A stretch of DNA of 64,000 nt from Strobilurus pachycystidiatus (GCA_019915135.1 JAHLMK010000008.1:1364001-1428000); one strand, 5' to 3'. Counted from the first letter of the stretch, positions 49,187-61,269 are shown. Numbers and translations are program-made. Notes: generated from the letters alone by a model not told the origin.

Positions 49187-51582
49187 ATGGGCCATCCCCT
49201 CAAGCTCCTGGTCCCCTGGCTTCTGTTCCTGCTATCGGCGCTGGCTTATGAGGTTCCCGTTGTCGACACAGGCAGGTCGCTGCTCTTGTCATTCTCGTCC
49301 GACTCTGACCGGAGGCAATTCAGATTATTCACGGCAAATATGTAGCGGCATGTGGGGAGGCGCCTCGACGTATATCAACAGTACGTGCACCCAGTCCGAG
49401 CAGCGGAACTCGCGTAAATCGTATGCCACAAGTCAGCTTCGACGCCACGTCGCAAGGAACTGTTGCCCTTGTCATCTATGAATGGGCCGACGCGCAGTAC
49501 TTGGGCAAAGTTACTTCCGAAACCGACGACCTCCTTCCCGTGAGTACGCACATCGCTGTTCCGACTGTAGACTCATGTATCTGGACTAGCAGAAAACATA
49601 TGTCTGCACAACGAGCGCTATGTTGAGCGGATTCTGTGACAGTAGCCAACTTGGTCGCTTCATCTTGGATCTCCCATTTGGAACCTCCGTGGACGATACA
49701 TCATTTTGGTCTGCGAGAGTGCAGCTTCCAAATTCTGACGCAACGGGAACTTCCTCCTTCTGGGACGACCCCAACGGCAACCCACCATCTCCTCCTGATC
49801 CCAGTGGCTACACCACACCTTGGAAACGCGGCGATATACTGTCTCGTGGTCGCAATAATCCCAGCCCCAATTCAACATACACCTACGATAGCCCGATTCA
49901 ATACCTTGTACGAAAAACGGGCTATTATTGTGTCGGTGCGTCTTGCTTTGCAGACTATCATCCTAGATTTGAATGTAATGCACATGCCCGTTCATAGCCG
50001 TCGTTCCGGTCACCGTACAGACCACACAAAGCGCTCGGCAAACAGATACTGACGTGTCCTATCATCCTTCGTATCACGGAAAGGTTCTGTTTCGCAACAA
50101 GTTTGATGGGCAGCTTCCTGCTGCAGATTATCCCAAAGTCAACGTGCGCTGTTTACGCTTTCCGCTCCACATATGACTTGCTGACGAGTGCCACCTAGTT
50201 CTACTTTGCTATGTTCATAGTCTATGTGATTGTGGGAGCAGCTTGGGCGTGGCTATGCTGGAAGAATATTCAAGACCTTCTCCCGCTCCAGTACTATCTT
50301 TCGGGGCTCGTAGGTCTGCTTATCATTGAAATGGTTGCGAACTGGGGTGCGCCAGGTTTTCACCGTCCTGCGATGCGTACTTAATCGTGATTAGTCTATT
50401 ATCGATATCTCAACGCGCACGGCAAGAGCACAGCTTCCACTGTCTTCTTGATTGTCGGTATGTCATGACGAATGCTATGCCGATGTCCCTCTCATCAATT
50501 GCACAGTGGCGATCCTTGACGCTGGGCGCAATTCGATGTCATTCTTCATGTTGCTCGTCGTAGCACTGGGTCTCAGCGTCGTACGCGAATCGTTAGGTCG
50601 TACAATGCTCAAGTGCCAGGCTTTGGCCGGACTGCATTTTGTGTTCGGAAGTATGTCTCAAGCTTTTATGACTGGGTATGTATCTGATCATCACAGTCTT
50701 GTACGCGGTGGGAATTGTGGAGCTCGAGCTGGAATCGACTTCCGCCTTGATCTTGCTGTTATTCGTTATCCCCCTTGCTTTCACTATGAGTGGGTTCCTG
50801 CTTTGGATCATGTACTCCCTACATGGTAGGGCTTTTCTCAACTTTTGTATTATTGGCGACTGACTTTCTGCTATAAGCAACCATCGCACAACTCAAGGCG
50901 CGCAAGCAGCGGTTCAAGTTGATGATGTTCCAGCGCTTGTACTATATACTTATATTCACAGTATCGGTGGTCTTCATATTCTTCGTCGTGTCGTCGTTCT
51001 CATTTTCGAGTCGCTTGGCTGAAGGTATCTTTTGCTTTCGCTTTGATTCATATCACCAGATAACAATCAAACTCTCAAACAGACTACGCGGCGAAATCGT
51101 GGAAAGTTCGCTGGTGGCTGCTTGATGGCTGGCTTGCATTGCTCTATCTTGTTTCCTTCACGTCAATTGCGTATTTGTGGCGGCCGACACCCAACAACAG
51201 AAGATAAGTGGACCAATTTCTCGTCCTCTGCTTCCTTTTTTTTTTACTAAACTTTCTCTTGATGATTACGCTAGCCATGTTCGATGAGATCGCACAGGAC
51301 GAAGAAGATGCTGAAGACTACGACCTCGACTCCATAGAGAATCGCATCAGACATCGTGACGACGACGATAACGAGACACTGGTCGGCGCTTCTCGTGGTG
51401 GGCCTGGGGCTGTTTCCCTTGCCGAGGACAACGTCGTCTTCGAGATCGGGGATGAGGATGAAGACGATCTCGATTCACCGTCCAAAAAGCGCAGGGGCGA
51501 GCGGCTGTCGGGAGAGCACGAAGAGGAAGAGCGGCACGGTCTGATGGGCCGCGAGGAGGACGAGAGAAACAGGCATGACTGA
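49187..51582 (+). CDS. PTM1/GPR107-type (GOST) seven-helix Golgi protein
   Basis: GOST-family membrane protein of the secretory pathway. It has a signal peptide (LLVPWLLFLLSALA), then a lumenal GOLD-like domain (CSGMWGGASTYI, ISFDATSQGTVALVIYEWAD), and seven hydrophobic helices, including FAMFIVYVIVGAAWAWLCW, LSGLVGLLIIEMVANW, STASTVFLIVVAILDAGRN, SALILLLFVIPLAFTMSGFL and LIFTVSVVFIFFVVSSFSF. The frame requires a GC-AG intron at 49272-49323. After the last helix (YLWRPTPNNRR) a TAA follows directly at 51205-51207. The expected acidic tail (AMFDEIAQDEEDAEDYDLDS) lies in the next exon after a good acceptor at 51280, but no usable GT donor precedes it. The protein may therefore stop early, or the donor is non-canonical (the boundary reads AGAAGATAAGT). 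Family secure. Confidence 0.88.
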
Positions 51583-52006
51583 CTGGCCTCTCTTTCGACG
51601 GACAGCACTATTCGCCTTGTAAAATCACATACATTTGACGACTGCTTTAGAATATTACCAATGTGTACTTACGTAACTTAGGTACTTCTAATTCGGCGTT
51701 CGCCCTGCACGCTTGCTTGACTTTCGCATTGTTTGACTCACTTTCAGCGCTCATTGACAAATTCGACCTCGTGGAGGATCGTCGTCCACCCACGCCCATT
51801 GACAAGATTTCACCAAACACTCGATAAGTATTTGACAAAGTGCAAGAAACCTCGACGACTATGTACTATCAATGAGCAAGAAAGTGCCCGTAAGCTACTG
51901 AACTATGATACACTGGCATGATTAGATGATTGTGAAATGTAGTGAGACAGTAGAACGAATGAGGGATATGGAAAGATTGGTATTTGCCGTGGCGTGACTT
52001 TCTAGG

Positions 52007-52565
52007 CTAGTTGCCGCGAAGACGGCGCCGAATGGCGAGCGCCATATCCTGTCGATGGGCGTCAGCATGTCTAGACGACTAAAACGAGCAAGCATACAAT
52101 AACGGCGGTAGCTAGGCGACGGAGATGGCGATTGGGCCGGGGATCTTCTTCGACGAACTGTTCTTGTACCAAATTGTTGAGATCGGCTTGAATGAGGGTG
52201 GGGAGAGGCTGGAAAGAGAATGAAGCGACCCCAGAACGATATGAAACCCAGAACACACCAGTATCATGCCAAAATAGATGACCTCGTTCAACTGCATCAC
52301 CACCTCTCCCGGCTTGGGCGACAGCTGCAAGAGAGGTGAGCAAAAAAATCAAGTCGACCAAGGATGAACGAACCAAGAGGGGGCTGCGCGAGGAAGCATA
52401 TTCTCTAAAATACGGGTCAAAGCGCGCCTGGTTGGCTTTGAAAACCAGCGAAGGCCGGAAGACCCTTCGATATGTGGCCGAGGCGGCATAATTTTGCTGC
52501 AAGGCCTGATGGGCTAGGGCGTCAAGCGAGTGAGAGGGGATTTCATGGTGACGAATGGCGGGCAT
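52007..52565 (-). CDS. Small conserved-looking unknown protein
   Basis: I do not recognise a family. Four exons with clean borders (introns roughly 52041-52089, 52213-52262, 52327-52374) all join in phase and give about 135 residues. The N-terminus is MPAIRHHEIPSHSLDALAHQ, then FDPYFREYASSRSPLL, a moderately hydrophobic part VVMQLNEVIYFGMIL, and a basic C-terminus, AVIDMALAIRRRLRGN. The tidy splice structure argues for a real gene. It may be peripheral to a membrane. Confidence 0.6.
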
Positions 52566-55500
52566 CTCTGGTGCTTCCGGGAGAAGATATTCAAGTGCGG
52601 ACGAAAGAAGAGTGATATTCCCAGTTTATGTACGGTGTGGTGGGAAAAAAGTTTAAGTTCGGGGACGCGATTGCATAGAGGTAGTGACTTTCCAAGTACG
52701 TTCGAAGCGTGACGAGGGTAGGCAGATGCCGTTGATGTTATTTGTCCCTTCTTCTCCCAGATACCGGTACCCCAGATTGAAGGCCAAACGCCAGATGGGT
52801 TTTTATATTACAAGATCTTGAAGCTTGCTGCCCTGCTCCATCAATCTGTCGAAGCAATCCGGCCTCTGTTCCATCTGGGAGAAGCTCGTCCTCGGCAGCG
52901 ACATTTCTACCCTGGAAGTGAATACGTCGAGGTTCAGATCTTGGGCTAGCGGTCTATCACCATGTGGCGCGTCGCAATTCTTGCCCGTCTCCCCTCATTT
53001 CCGCATTCTTTATTCCCGAGTTACGTCGTCGTTGCCTCCTCTTCTGCCTGACTAGCGGCTCGACCAGTGGACTTTCCAACTGTCACGTTACTACGTCACA
53101 GTGAGTCATGTCACGCAGAACTGTACTCACTATCGTACCGCCAGGACAATCTTTGAGCACGACTACATCAGATCCAGTTCAAGTCTGGATAGTGCCTGAG
53201 GACTGAGGACTGATAGAGACATGTCAAGACGCAAGATCGTGACGCCTTTTTCAAGACTTTCAGTACAGTCGGCCCGCGCGTACTCCTGCGTAATCGCCCT
53301 CCAGCAATCAATCCTTTTGCCGCAAAACGTTTTCGAGAAGATTGACGAGATTGAGCAACATACCGCGCTGGGTGACGGCCTACCCTAGGGAAATGGAAGC
53401 ACCAACATCGTCGTCTAGCGTCCGGATTGATTCTGCGCAAGACAGCTACTGCTCGAACAGAAGCACTACTATCAAAAAAAGTCTCAGAAAATGCCAAAAG
53501 GGGAGACCACCACGCACCGGATTGACAAACACCAACGCCTCTCGATTCTCCTTCAATATGTGGCGTATTTAATCAAGCCAACGTCCAGGGCTTCTAGTCA
53601 GCCAGAGAATGCACTCAAGAGTGCCCTTTCTTCATCGGCTTTGCTACCATCTTGACCCATCGTGCTTTGGGTTATTCTGGTCGATTTCCACGGAGAATTG
53701 GTCGAAGAAAATATGCGCCACGCTGGCATGTCGAAGCCGGTCTTAAGGTATCCATGTCGTCAAAGTGTCGTCCGAGTGTCTTCAAGATCGATATCTCCAA
53801 ACGTTGCGACCAGCGGGAGGTATATGAATATTGGGGGTACGGTCGTCCGCGTATAAACTGATTATTCTGCGGGAAAGAACAGAATATTTTCCTGGCCATG
53901 TCGACGACTCGCTCGTGGTGGCCAACAGTGGGGTCATCCTCTGTCATGTGCACACGTTGTGGTGGTGGTGGTCGGTAGGCAAGGAGGCTCGGTTAGTCCC
54001 GTGGCCATGTCCTTCCTCGAATTACTAATTAGCTTCCAATGGTTTTGCGAATGCAGATACCCCCTCCTTTACCCCCCCTCTACCAGCAGTCTTCACCAGC
54101 TGGCCCCCACCGCATCACAAGATTATACACGATTTTATCTGCTATTTCCAGGAAAAACCTGGCATCGCCAATGGCCTTGCCATGCTCCCCTAATGTTTGG
54201 CTCCACCCACTCGTAGAAACTCAAGAGTTCGCAGATTTTTTGAACCGTTGGGTACGTCTCGCTCCCGATTCTTGGGTACACAGGTGGCGTCAGCCTTTGA
54301 CGTACGGCTTTTTTTCAGTCACTGCCAGCGCCGACAACACGTTCGTATAAATCTCTCTGCTTCAGTCGAGTCGGAATTCGTTGGTCCCAACCCCCTGCAG
54401 CAATTTGCTCCCTTTGCCTTCCGCCACACCGTTGACCGAATGAACTGACTCTGAGGATCATCACGCTTGTCGCGCCGCATGGTCAATGATCAGTTCACGA
54501 CACAGTATACAAATGTGCCAGGATCATAGCAAGGTGATATCGAGAATTAGGATGGGATTATACGATAAACAAATACGACACAATTTCCCAGAACACTCTC
54601 CTCAGGCAACGTCTACTCTGCTTCTGAACATGTCCCCGACATGGAGGAGGAATACCCAGAAGAGGAATATTGGGAGACAGATGAATCCTGAGTGGATTCT
54701 GGATCTTTGGACCAGAGCCGAGGGCATTCAACTGGGAGCGACGGCGAAATTTTTGAGGATGTATTGCCAATGCGATCAACCAACGATCGGTGGTACGCCA
54801 GGAGCGCGGTTTTCACGATTGCCTACCAAGGGGGTCAGCATCTACACTCATAGCCTATGCCTTGCGCGGATATACCACAGGGTGTTCTTCATGCATCTCA
54901 TCATCTTCGGTCTTCAGCTCAGACTTGACGGCCGACAGCGTACCCCAGCTCCAGAACAGGTCAAAGAAATGTTTTCTATCTGAGCAACCCTTCGATTGTG
55001 CAACGGCGGGGTATACGGCTTCAGACTGCGACTCGCCATTAGCTCGAGCCAAGAACGAGTTAAATTCCATGACTCGCCTTTTGTGGTTTATCAGCCGAAG
55101 GTGTAGAGGGAACATCGTGGAAGCGGACTGTAAGGACGGTAGAAGGCATAGTAGAATGTGCTCAAGATAGCAACACGACAGCGAAGAAAGTGGTAGTGGT
55201 AGAGGTGCAAGAAGCTAAGAGAGGCTACCGAAGTCAGATCGAGACCAAAAATAGATATTTGGATACCTACTCGTCAGACTACTTACTCGATCTGTTCATT
55301 GTGTTGGGGCCAGACAAAGGCAAACCAACGCCCACGCCGCTGCGTTTCTTTCAGATTCAAAGCTTTCGATTAACAATCCCCATTGTTCCAGTATGTGGGT
55401 CTTTGTACATTTCGTTGGCATAGTTCCTTCGTTTTGAGAAAGATCGTTTGAAGCTACATTGACATGCATTGTGTGGCGCAGAGCGACACGTCTCATGTAT

Positions 55501-55942
55501 CATAGTGCGTTACACCGAATATTCTGCTGTGGGCGACAATGGTCATGCGAATTGGATTTCGCCGATCTTTCCAACCTTGTTACTTCAGTGCTTACCTGGG
55601 TGGTTGGGAACGATTGCAATTGTGCATGCACTGTATCAGGGCAAAGTCAACGCCACTTCGGATACACGAGTCAGAAGGTCGACACAGCTCCTCCAGCTGT
55701 CAAGCTCAAGCCGCAGCAGGTCGCGGCTGGATTTGGCTTGTCCTACTGTACACATTGGCGGCAGCGAGAAAAATTTGTAAGGACCAGCTCCTCGAATTCG
55801 TCTGCTTATAACTGACTTGGCTTAGCGCCTACTGGCCATGAAAACTCTTGATTTTAGGATCTGCCACACTTTCAACCCTGATAGCATGCTGAGAACCACG
55901 AGTATCCATGCTCGATTGACAATTGCAGACCCTAAGGTGCGG
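52566..55942. other. Relic region without intact genes
   Basis: About 3.4 kb of broken frames. Some stretches look formerly coding: 53672-53953 on the minus strand (reading MARKIFCSFPQNNQF) and 54200-54300 on the plus strand (reading ETQEFADFLNRWVRLAPDSW). Another is at 54600-54840, where one frame reads PDMEEEYPEEEYWETDES before a stop and later RWYARSAVFTIAYQ. No transposase or reverse transcriptase motif was seen. It may be an old gene graveyard or a degenerate element. Confidence 0.4.
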
Positions 55943-57646
55943 CTATAAGGTGTCCTCGACTGCCTCGACCGTGCCACCAGCCAACCAATCTCCGTAATAG
56001 ACGCATTCCCGAGCATTGACAGGACCACCATCCTTGCAGAAGTCGAATGATGGGCACTTGCTGCAGGGAGCCTGTGACCAGCCAAGCGATAGACGCTCTT
56101 CCTTGACCGCCCTATAAACAAACGCGCTTCCACCCATATCTGGTTCTGGCGAAGATGAGTCCCTCCGTCGTTTTCGGGATCTACGGCTGCGACGTCCATC
56201 GTCCTCGGATTCATTTTCCGTCGAGCTGTCGTCCTGGCTTGAGTGTTTCTTCTTCTTTCTCTTTCTGCTTTTCCTAAGCTCGTCCTCGCTAGCGTCGTCA
56301 TTCATAGAGATGTCATTGTCCTTCTTGCGAAGCGTGGACAGTTCGTCGTCCGAGTTCTCCTCCCCCTCCGCTTTCTTCTTCCTTTTCTTCTTCATCTTTC
56401 TCTCCTCTCCCTCGTCATCAGAGTCCGTTTCCGTCTCGGTCAGCTCTTCTCTCCTTTTCTTCTTCTTGCGCCTGCTGGAAGAATCGTCGTCCTCAGTGTC
56501 AGAAGACTCGTATTTTCGTTTCTTCTTCTTTCTTTTGCGATCAGTCTCATCTTCCGACTCCGAATGTACTACATCGGCGTTCCAAAGATCAGCGTTGAAA
56601 AATGGGATCTGGTGAGAGCGCATGAGGCCTTGCTACTATGAACGATATGGGATGACAGTACCCTTTCTATTTCGCCGTCAAGAACGAGCACATTCAGTAG
56701 CATCTCCACATGCTCTACAGTCAATTGCGTTTCTGTAAGACGAGCCCTCTTTAAAGTGGCAGCGATGTGTTGGGCGGTGGGGTATTTGGGCGACTTGGAG
56801 AGCGGGTAGAGTACTGATTCAGAGCCGGATTTTCTATTTGGAAAGCTCTACTTTGCTATCAGGTTGTATGTCAGAGCGTAGCAGATGGTGCCGCACCATG
56901 TCGCGTATGAGTTTGAGGCACGCCTTCATGAGAGTATCGATGAACTCCGTGTCCAATTCGTTATCGGTGTACCAAGGTCCACCTGTGAGCGCAATGGAAG
57001 GCTCAAGGCCTTCGAGCATGTAAATTTTTCGCGTGGCGTGCTGTTGTGTGAGTCAGACCACGGACTGCCCCCCATATGCGTGACGCACTTGAACGGATTG
57101 TACGCGTTTGATAAGTCGTTTTTGAGTGAGAGTTTTGATGCAACGGTCTATCACAGTCTGATGAAGGTTGGTCTTCGCCTTGAGGTGTTTAGTCCAGATG
57201 CCTGTACACATGAGGCAAGCATCTAGGAAGAATGCCGAACGTACATACCTTCGTTGGACGAGGCTCTGATATGACCGAGAACAGCATTCTCCTCTCCAGA
57301 AAGATCCTTGGTGCTATGAGAATGACGCAAGTCAAATTCCAGCAAGATGATCTATAAGAAGCGAGGGCGTACGCAGCGTGTTCTCCTTGGCTGACAGCTT
57401 TGAAGAGAGTATTTCCTTTCTTGTCTTTCAGCAGTTTGATCAGACCGACGGCAAGTAGAAAGTTGAGAGCGTTTTGACGAGGCTTGGCCTCCGGAACGAC
57501 CGCATCAAGCTGGCTGGCGCTTATTTGCTACTAGTCGTGTCAATGATTTAGGCCGATGTCTACAGGAACACACGCACGCCATTGGGAGCGGAAAGAACGG
57601 CCTGGTGCAGCTTGGCCTCGGTAACGTTGGGTTTGCGAGAACTCAT
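55943..57646 (-). CDS. RPC34: RNA polymerase III subunit RPC6/RPC34
   Basis: Winged-helix subunit of Pol III required for promoter opening at tRNA and 5S genes. The start at 57646 gives MSSRKPNVTEAKLHQAVLSA. Then come SQLDAVVPEAKPRQNALNFL, GIWTKHLKAKTNLHQTVIDR, LTQKRLIKRVQSV, MLEGLEPSIALTGGPWYTDN, FIDTLMKACLKLIRDM and AATLKRARLTETQLTVEHVE. The C-terminus (GSAFVYRAVKEE, APCSKCPSFDFCKDGG, ARECVYYGDWLAG) carries the four cysteines of the iron-sulfur site known in RPC34/RPC39. Between the last winged helix (FFNADLWNADVV) and this end lies an unusual insertion of about 130 residues of Lys, Ser, Glu and Asp. About seven introns. Family secure; one internal junction near 56830-56880 is not settled. 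Confidence 0.93.
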
Positions 57647-57862
57647 AGCGTTGCCGCCGACGCCCAGACGAGAAGGGATCAGTGAAGTGATGGTAAGACT
57701 CAGAGGAGGAGCCTCGACTTATGCCGATCGTCTATTTCAGGCACACTTCCACATGAGATCTGCTGACCAGTGTGCTAGTGACCTTTACCATATCAATATC
57801 AATGTCATGGCATAAGTATGCGAGCAGCTTCATCACCGGCTTACCCTTGACTAGCTTGACTC

Positions 57863-58650
57863 ATGGCCCTCGTCACCGACTTGGATGGTAGCTCAGCCAT
57901 TTGTAGTGAAATTATCTCGGATTTTCTCTACATTGGAAAGTGCGTATCTTCGACTACCGTCGGCCTTACCGTATGCTGGACACATGCTCCTTAAACAGCA
58001 AAGCAGAGGCACAGTCGGTTGACATCCGTGAACACTATGGCATAACATATGTTCTCACACTCTGCCACGACGTGGACATCTCTCATCTGCATCTCCCACC
58101 ATCGCACCACCTCATACTGGCCGTCAACGACGACGAACAGAGTGACCTTCTTAGCATCTTTCCGGAAACATTCGACTTCATCGAAAAGGCCGCGAATGAC
58201 AAGGCTAAGATTCTTGTCCACTGCGCTGAAGGAATATCTCGTGGACCTACCGTTGTCGCCGCATATTGTAAGCCTCTCTATGAGGCAAACATCTACCTCG
58301 TCTGACCATCCTAGTGATACGGAAGCAGAATCTTACTGCTAGTGGAGCCCTTGAAATCATTCGCAAAGGTTCGTCTGTCGATACTATTTTCTGCTGACAT
58401 CAAGCTGACATCTGTAGCCCGAGCTGGCGCTCAACCGGGCGCGACTTATCTGAAGCAACTCGACATATACGAAATGTCGCATGACCCTTCGCCAAGTAAT
58501 CGAGGCTACAAAGAGTGGCGAGGAAAGAGAGCACATAAATCGGCCTTCTCGAAGCCCGAATTTCTTCGACACGACACGATCGTCGCGTTTTCTGACAAGA
58601 TTCTAATGAAGGAGTATACATGCCCCTCAGAAATGCATGAAAAGTACTGA
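57863..58650 (+). CDS. Dual-specificity protein phosphatase
   Basis: Cysteine phosphatase of the DSP class. The first exon, MALVTDLDGSSAICSE, ends ISDFLYIGN, then EAQSVDIREHYGITYVLTLC, LILAVNDDEQSDLLSIFP (the aspartate of NDDEQ is the likely general acid), and the active site VHCAEGISRGPTVVAAYL, with Cys and Arg in the correct HCx5R spacing. It ends with LTASGALEIIRKAR and a C-terminal extension (PGATYLKQLDIYEMSHDPSP) of about 60 residues. Introns at about 57938-58000, 58271-58317 and 58372-58418. Substrate unknown. It is followed 58 bp later by a second, inactive relative. It diverges from RPC34. Confidence 0.88.
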
Positions 58651-58707
58651 CTGGATCTCGCAAGGCCATGCAAGGATCCCCATGACCTCAACAAGCTAAT
58701 CAAGGCA

Positions 58708-59029
58708 ATGAAGGTCACTCACATCATCGGCGGGTCTGACAAGCCCGTCTCCAAGCGTGCCTTCGACTTCCTCTCTATTGACGGTTCCTCAAAATCAATC
58801 TTCGTAGCTGCGTCCTACCTCGACGAAGCTATTCGGGCCAACGGGGTTGTCTTGATCTACGTCCCAGAACAAGCCCTGTCGTGGACGATAGCATGCACAT
58901 ATTGTCAGCTCTTTCCCCGTCATATTTGTTACCTGTGCTGATATTTCTGTGCAAGTAATGGCCAATCGGAAGCTTCATCCAATTGAAGCTCACACAATAC
59001 TTGATCTTGCCAAGGATATCTCCCTCTAG
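58708..59029 (+). CDS. Catalytically dead phosphatase-like protein
   Basis: Two exons (intron at about 58901-58951) give about 90 residues matching the second half of a dual-specificity phosphatase: KVTHIIGGSDKPVS, FDFLSIDGSS, ASYLDEAIRANGVVLIY and YLMANRKLHPIEAHTILDLA. Where HCx5R should be, the sequence reads IYVPEQALSW, so cysteine and arginine are both gone. The frame and splice sites are intact, which points to a pseudophosphatase, not simple decay. It may be a separate gene or a second domain of the preceding phosphatase if an unseen splice bypasses the TGA at 58648. The start at 58708 is the first ATG of the domain. Confidence 0.6.
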
Positions 59030-59310
59030 GGCTCAAGGAATGTTTCACGGACTATTCCACCTTGCGTATGCAGAGTAATCCTCTAGGTAGTGTAATGAGT
59101 TCAATTCTGAACCTTGTAACAATAAGCAAAGCCGAATTCAAAAGTTTGTTGCCCGTTCACCGGAACAAAAGCGATGGAAGCGCGGACCTAATGCGCCACA
59201 GCGTCATCCGAAGCCGCTGCCTAACAGGGCCAAGCTTAGTCGCGCTCTTGTCAACCGGAAAACGCTTCTCTTACCTCTTCCTCTACATCGCCGTCCTCAG
59301 CTTCTCGGAA
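59030..59310. promoter_or_regulatory. DMC1 upstream region
   Basis: No coding sequence is recognised between the phosphatase-like gene and the DMC1 start. It presumably holds the meiotic promoter; no specific element was identified. Confidence 0.35.
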
Positions 59311-61269
59311 ATGCCTCCGCGTCGCGCGCCCTCCAACGCTCAAGGCACACCCCCCGGCTCTCGCGCCGGTAGTCCCACTCCAGATGAAGAGGAGGTTCGA
59401 TTCGCTTGCTCGTTGTTTGCTCTTATAACACCTTTGCCAGAGCGTTTATTTTGACAGCGTCGACGAGCTTCAGCAGCAGGTAAGAAAGGTCGCGTAATTT
59501 CTGGGTCTGTCGCATCTGACCCGCTCTACAGGGAATCAATGTTCAAGATATTCTGAAGCTCAAGGTCGCTTCAATCAGCATATATGCGCGTCTTTTTCTC
59601 ACATTCAATCTAGGCTGCATCAATCAACACTGTTTCTGGCGTCAACATGACGACGAGGAGGAATCTTCTGAAAATCAAGGTTCGTACCAAACCTCGTTTG
59701 CGGCACATCGCGTCCTCACGCGTCGAATGGCAGGGAATGTCGGAAGCCAAGGTGGAGAAGATCAAGGCGCGTTCTTCTCTCGTTTCCTTCGTGGTCATGC
59801 TAACTCCACTGTAGGAAGCTGCTCATAAGATCCTCGTATGCTCCTGGTTTGCCTTCTCTATGCCCACTAATCGAAGAGCAGGGATCGTCATTTGCCACAG
59901 GTGTTGAGATCCAGGACAAGCGTAAACGCGTCCTCATCATCAGCACTGGAAGCAAAAACGTTGACGCTATTCTGGGCGGTGTGCTGAACCTTTTCTCGGG
60001 CCTCGCCTCGTTCTGACAACTTGTTGACTCGCAGGAGGACTCATGTCCCAATCTATATCTGAAGGTATCTCATTTTCTTCCCGCACCACCCCCGGGGAAG
60101 TTGACTATCGCTACTCCATTAGTTTACGGCGAATTTCGGACTGGGAAGACGCAATTGGCCCATACCATGAGTGTGGTGGCCCAACTTCCCGCCGAGTTGG
60201 GTGGCGCCTCTGGCAAGGTGTGCTTTCCCATCCTCGTGTTGGTCCTCAGCTGAACCTGCGATTAGGTAGCATACATCGACACAGAGGGTACGCGTCAACA
60301 GGTGAGTCGGATCATCTCATCACAATCCGTCCAGGTACCTTCCGTCCAGACCGTATCAAATCAATTGCCGAACGGTTTGGAGTTGACGGGACCATGGCAT
60401 TGGAGAACATATTATATGGTTCGGCCTGCAAAGAGCATGTTGATCACTTTGCTGACGCATAGTCCTTAGCGCGCGCATTTAACAGTGAACATCAAGTACG
60501 CGATATGGGTGATCCATCCTTGCGTTCTTATAAACTCTCTCAAAATCTCTAGATGGAACTCATCAACGAATGTTCGCTGCGTTTTGCGGAGGACAAAGAC
60601 TTTCGATTGTTGGTATGGCCCACCTAGGATCGCTCCATCGCTGGTGCACTAACTCTCCCCAGATAGTTGACAGTATCATGGCGCTATTCAGAGTGGACTA
60701 CAGCGGCCGAGGAGAGCTGAGTGAAAGGCAGCAGAAGGTATGTACATCCACAATCTCGGTGGGTCTTCTTTCTAACAACCACCATAGTTGGCACAGGTCA
60801 GTAGAAAAAATAGTATCATTTGAGGTACAGGCTGACAGCAAGGATGCCAGATGCTCTCGAGATTGACGAAGCTCTCTGAAGAGTACAACGTACGTACTTT
60901 GCTGTTCTGTCCTCTCTTTAGTCATTCGTCGTGCGCAGATTGCAATTCTTCTTACTAACCAAGTGCAATGTGAGTACCTTGTCGATAGCGGGAACATACA
61001 TTGATGCGGAACTAGCTGACCCCGGTGCTACCATGACTTTCGTTGCAGGAGGAGCCCTCAAGCCCATTGGTGGCCACATTCTCTCCCATGCTTCTGCGAC
61101 ACGAATGTTTCTTCGTAAAGGTGCGATCGTGCTCACAATTATGATGGGTTCCATCTCAGTTATTCTAGGTCGCGCTGAGGAACGTGTCGCGAAACTAGTT
61201 GACAGCCCGGATCGACCTGAGAGCGAAGCCTCCTACAAGTTAGATGAAGGTGGTTGGTCTGACGTCTAG
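59311..61269 (+). CDS. DMC1: Meiotic recombinase DMC1
   Basis: RecA/Rad51-family ATPase that catalyses strand exchange between homologues in meiosis. About 340 residues in some sixteen exons. The N-terminus has a short Pro/Ser-rich leader, then the helix-hairpin region ([37 protein letters not shown]). Walker A is GEFRTGKTQ and Walker B is [14 protein letters not shown]. Then [51 protein letters not shown] and the ending [25 protein letters not shown]. The form of the loop 2 and C-terminal segments marks DMC1, not RAD51. The intron at 59767-59814 has a GC donor. It is likely expressed in meiosis; no promoter motif seen. Confidence 0.95.

Noticed and set aside
56243..56641. Plus-strand frame with many leucines and phenylalanines, resembling a membrane protein
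   Set aside because: It is the antisense of the Lys/Ser-rich insertion of RPC34, which explains its composition.
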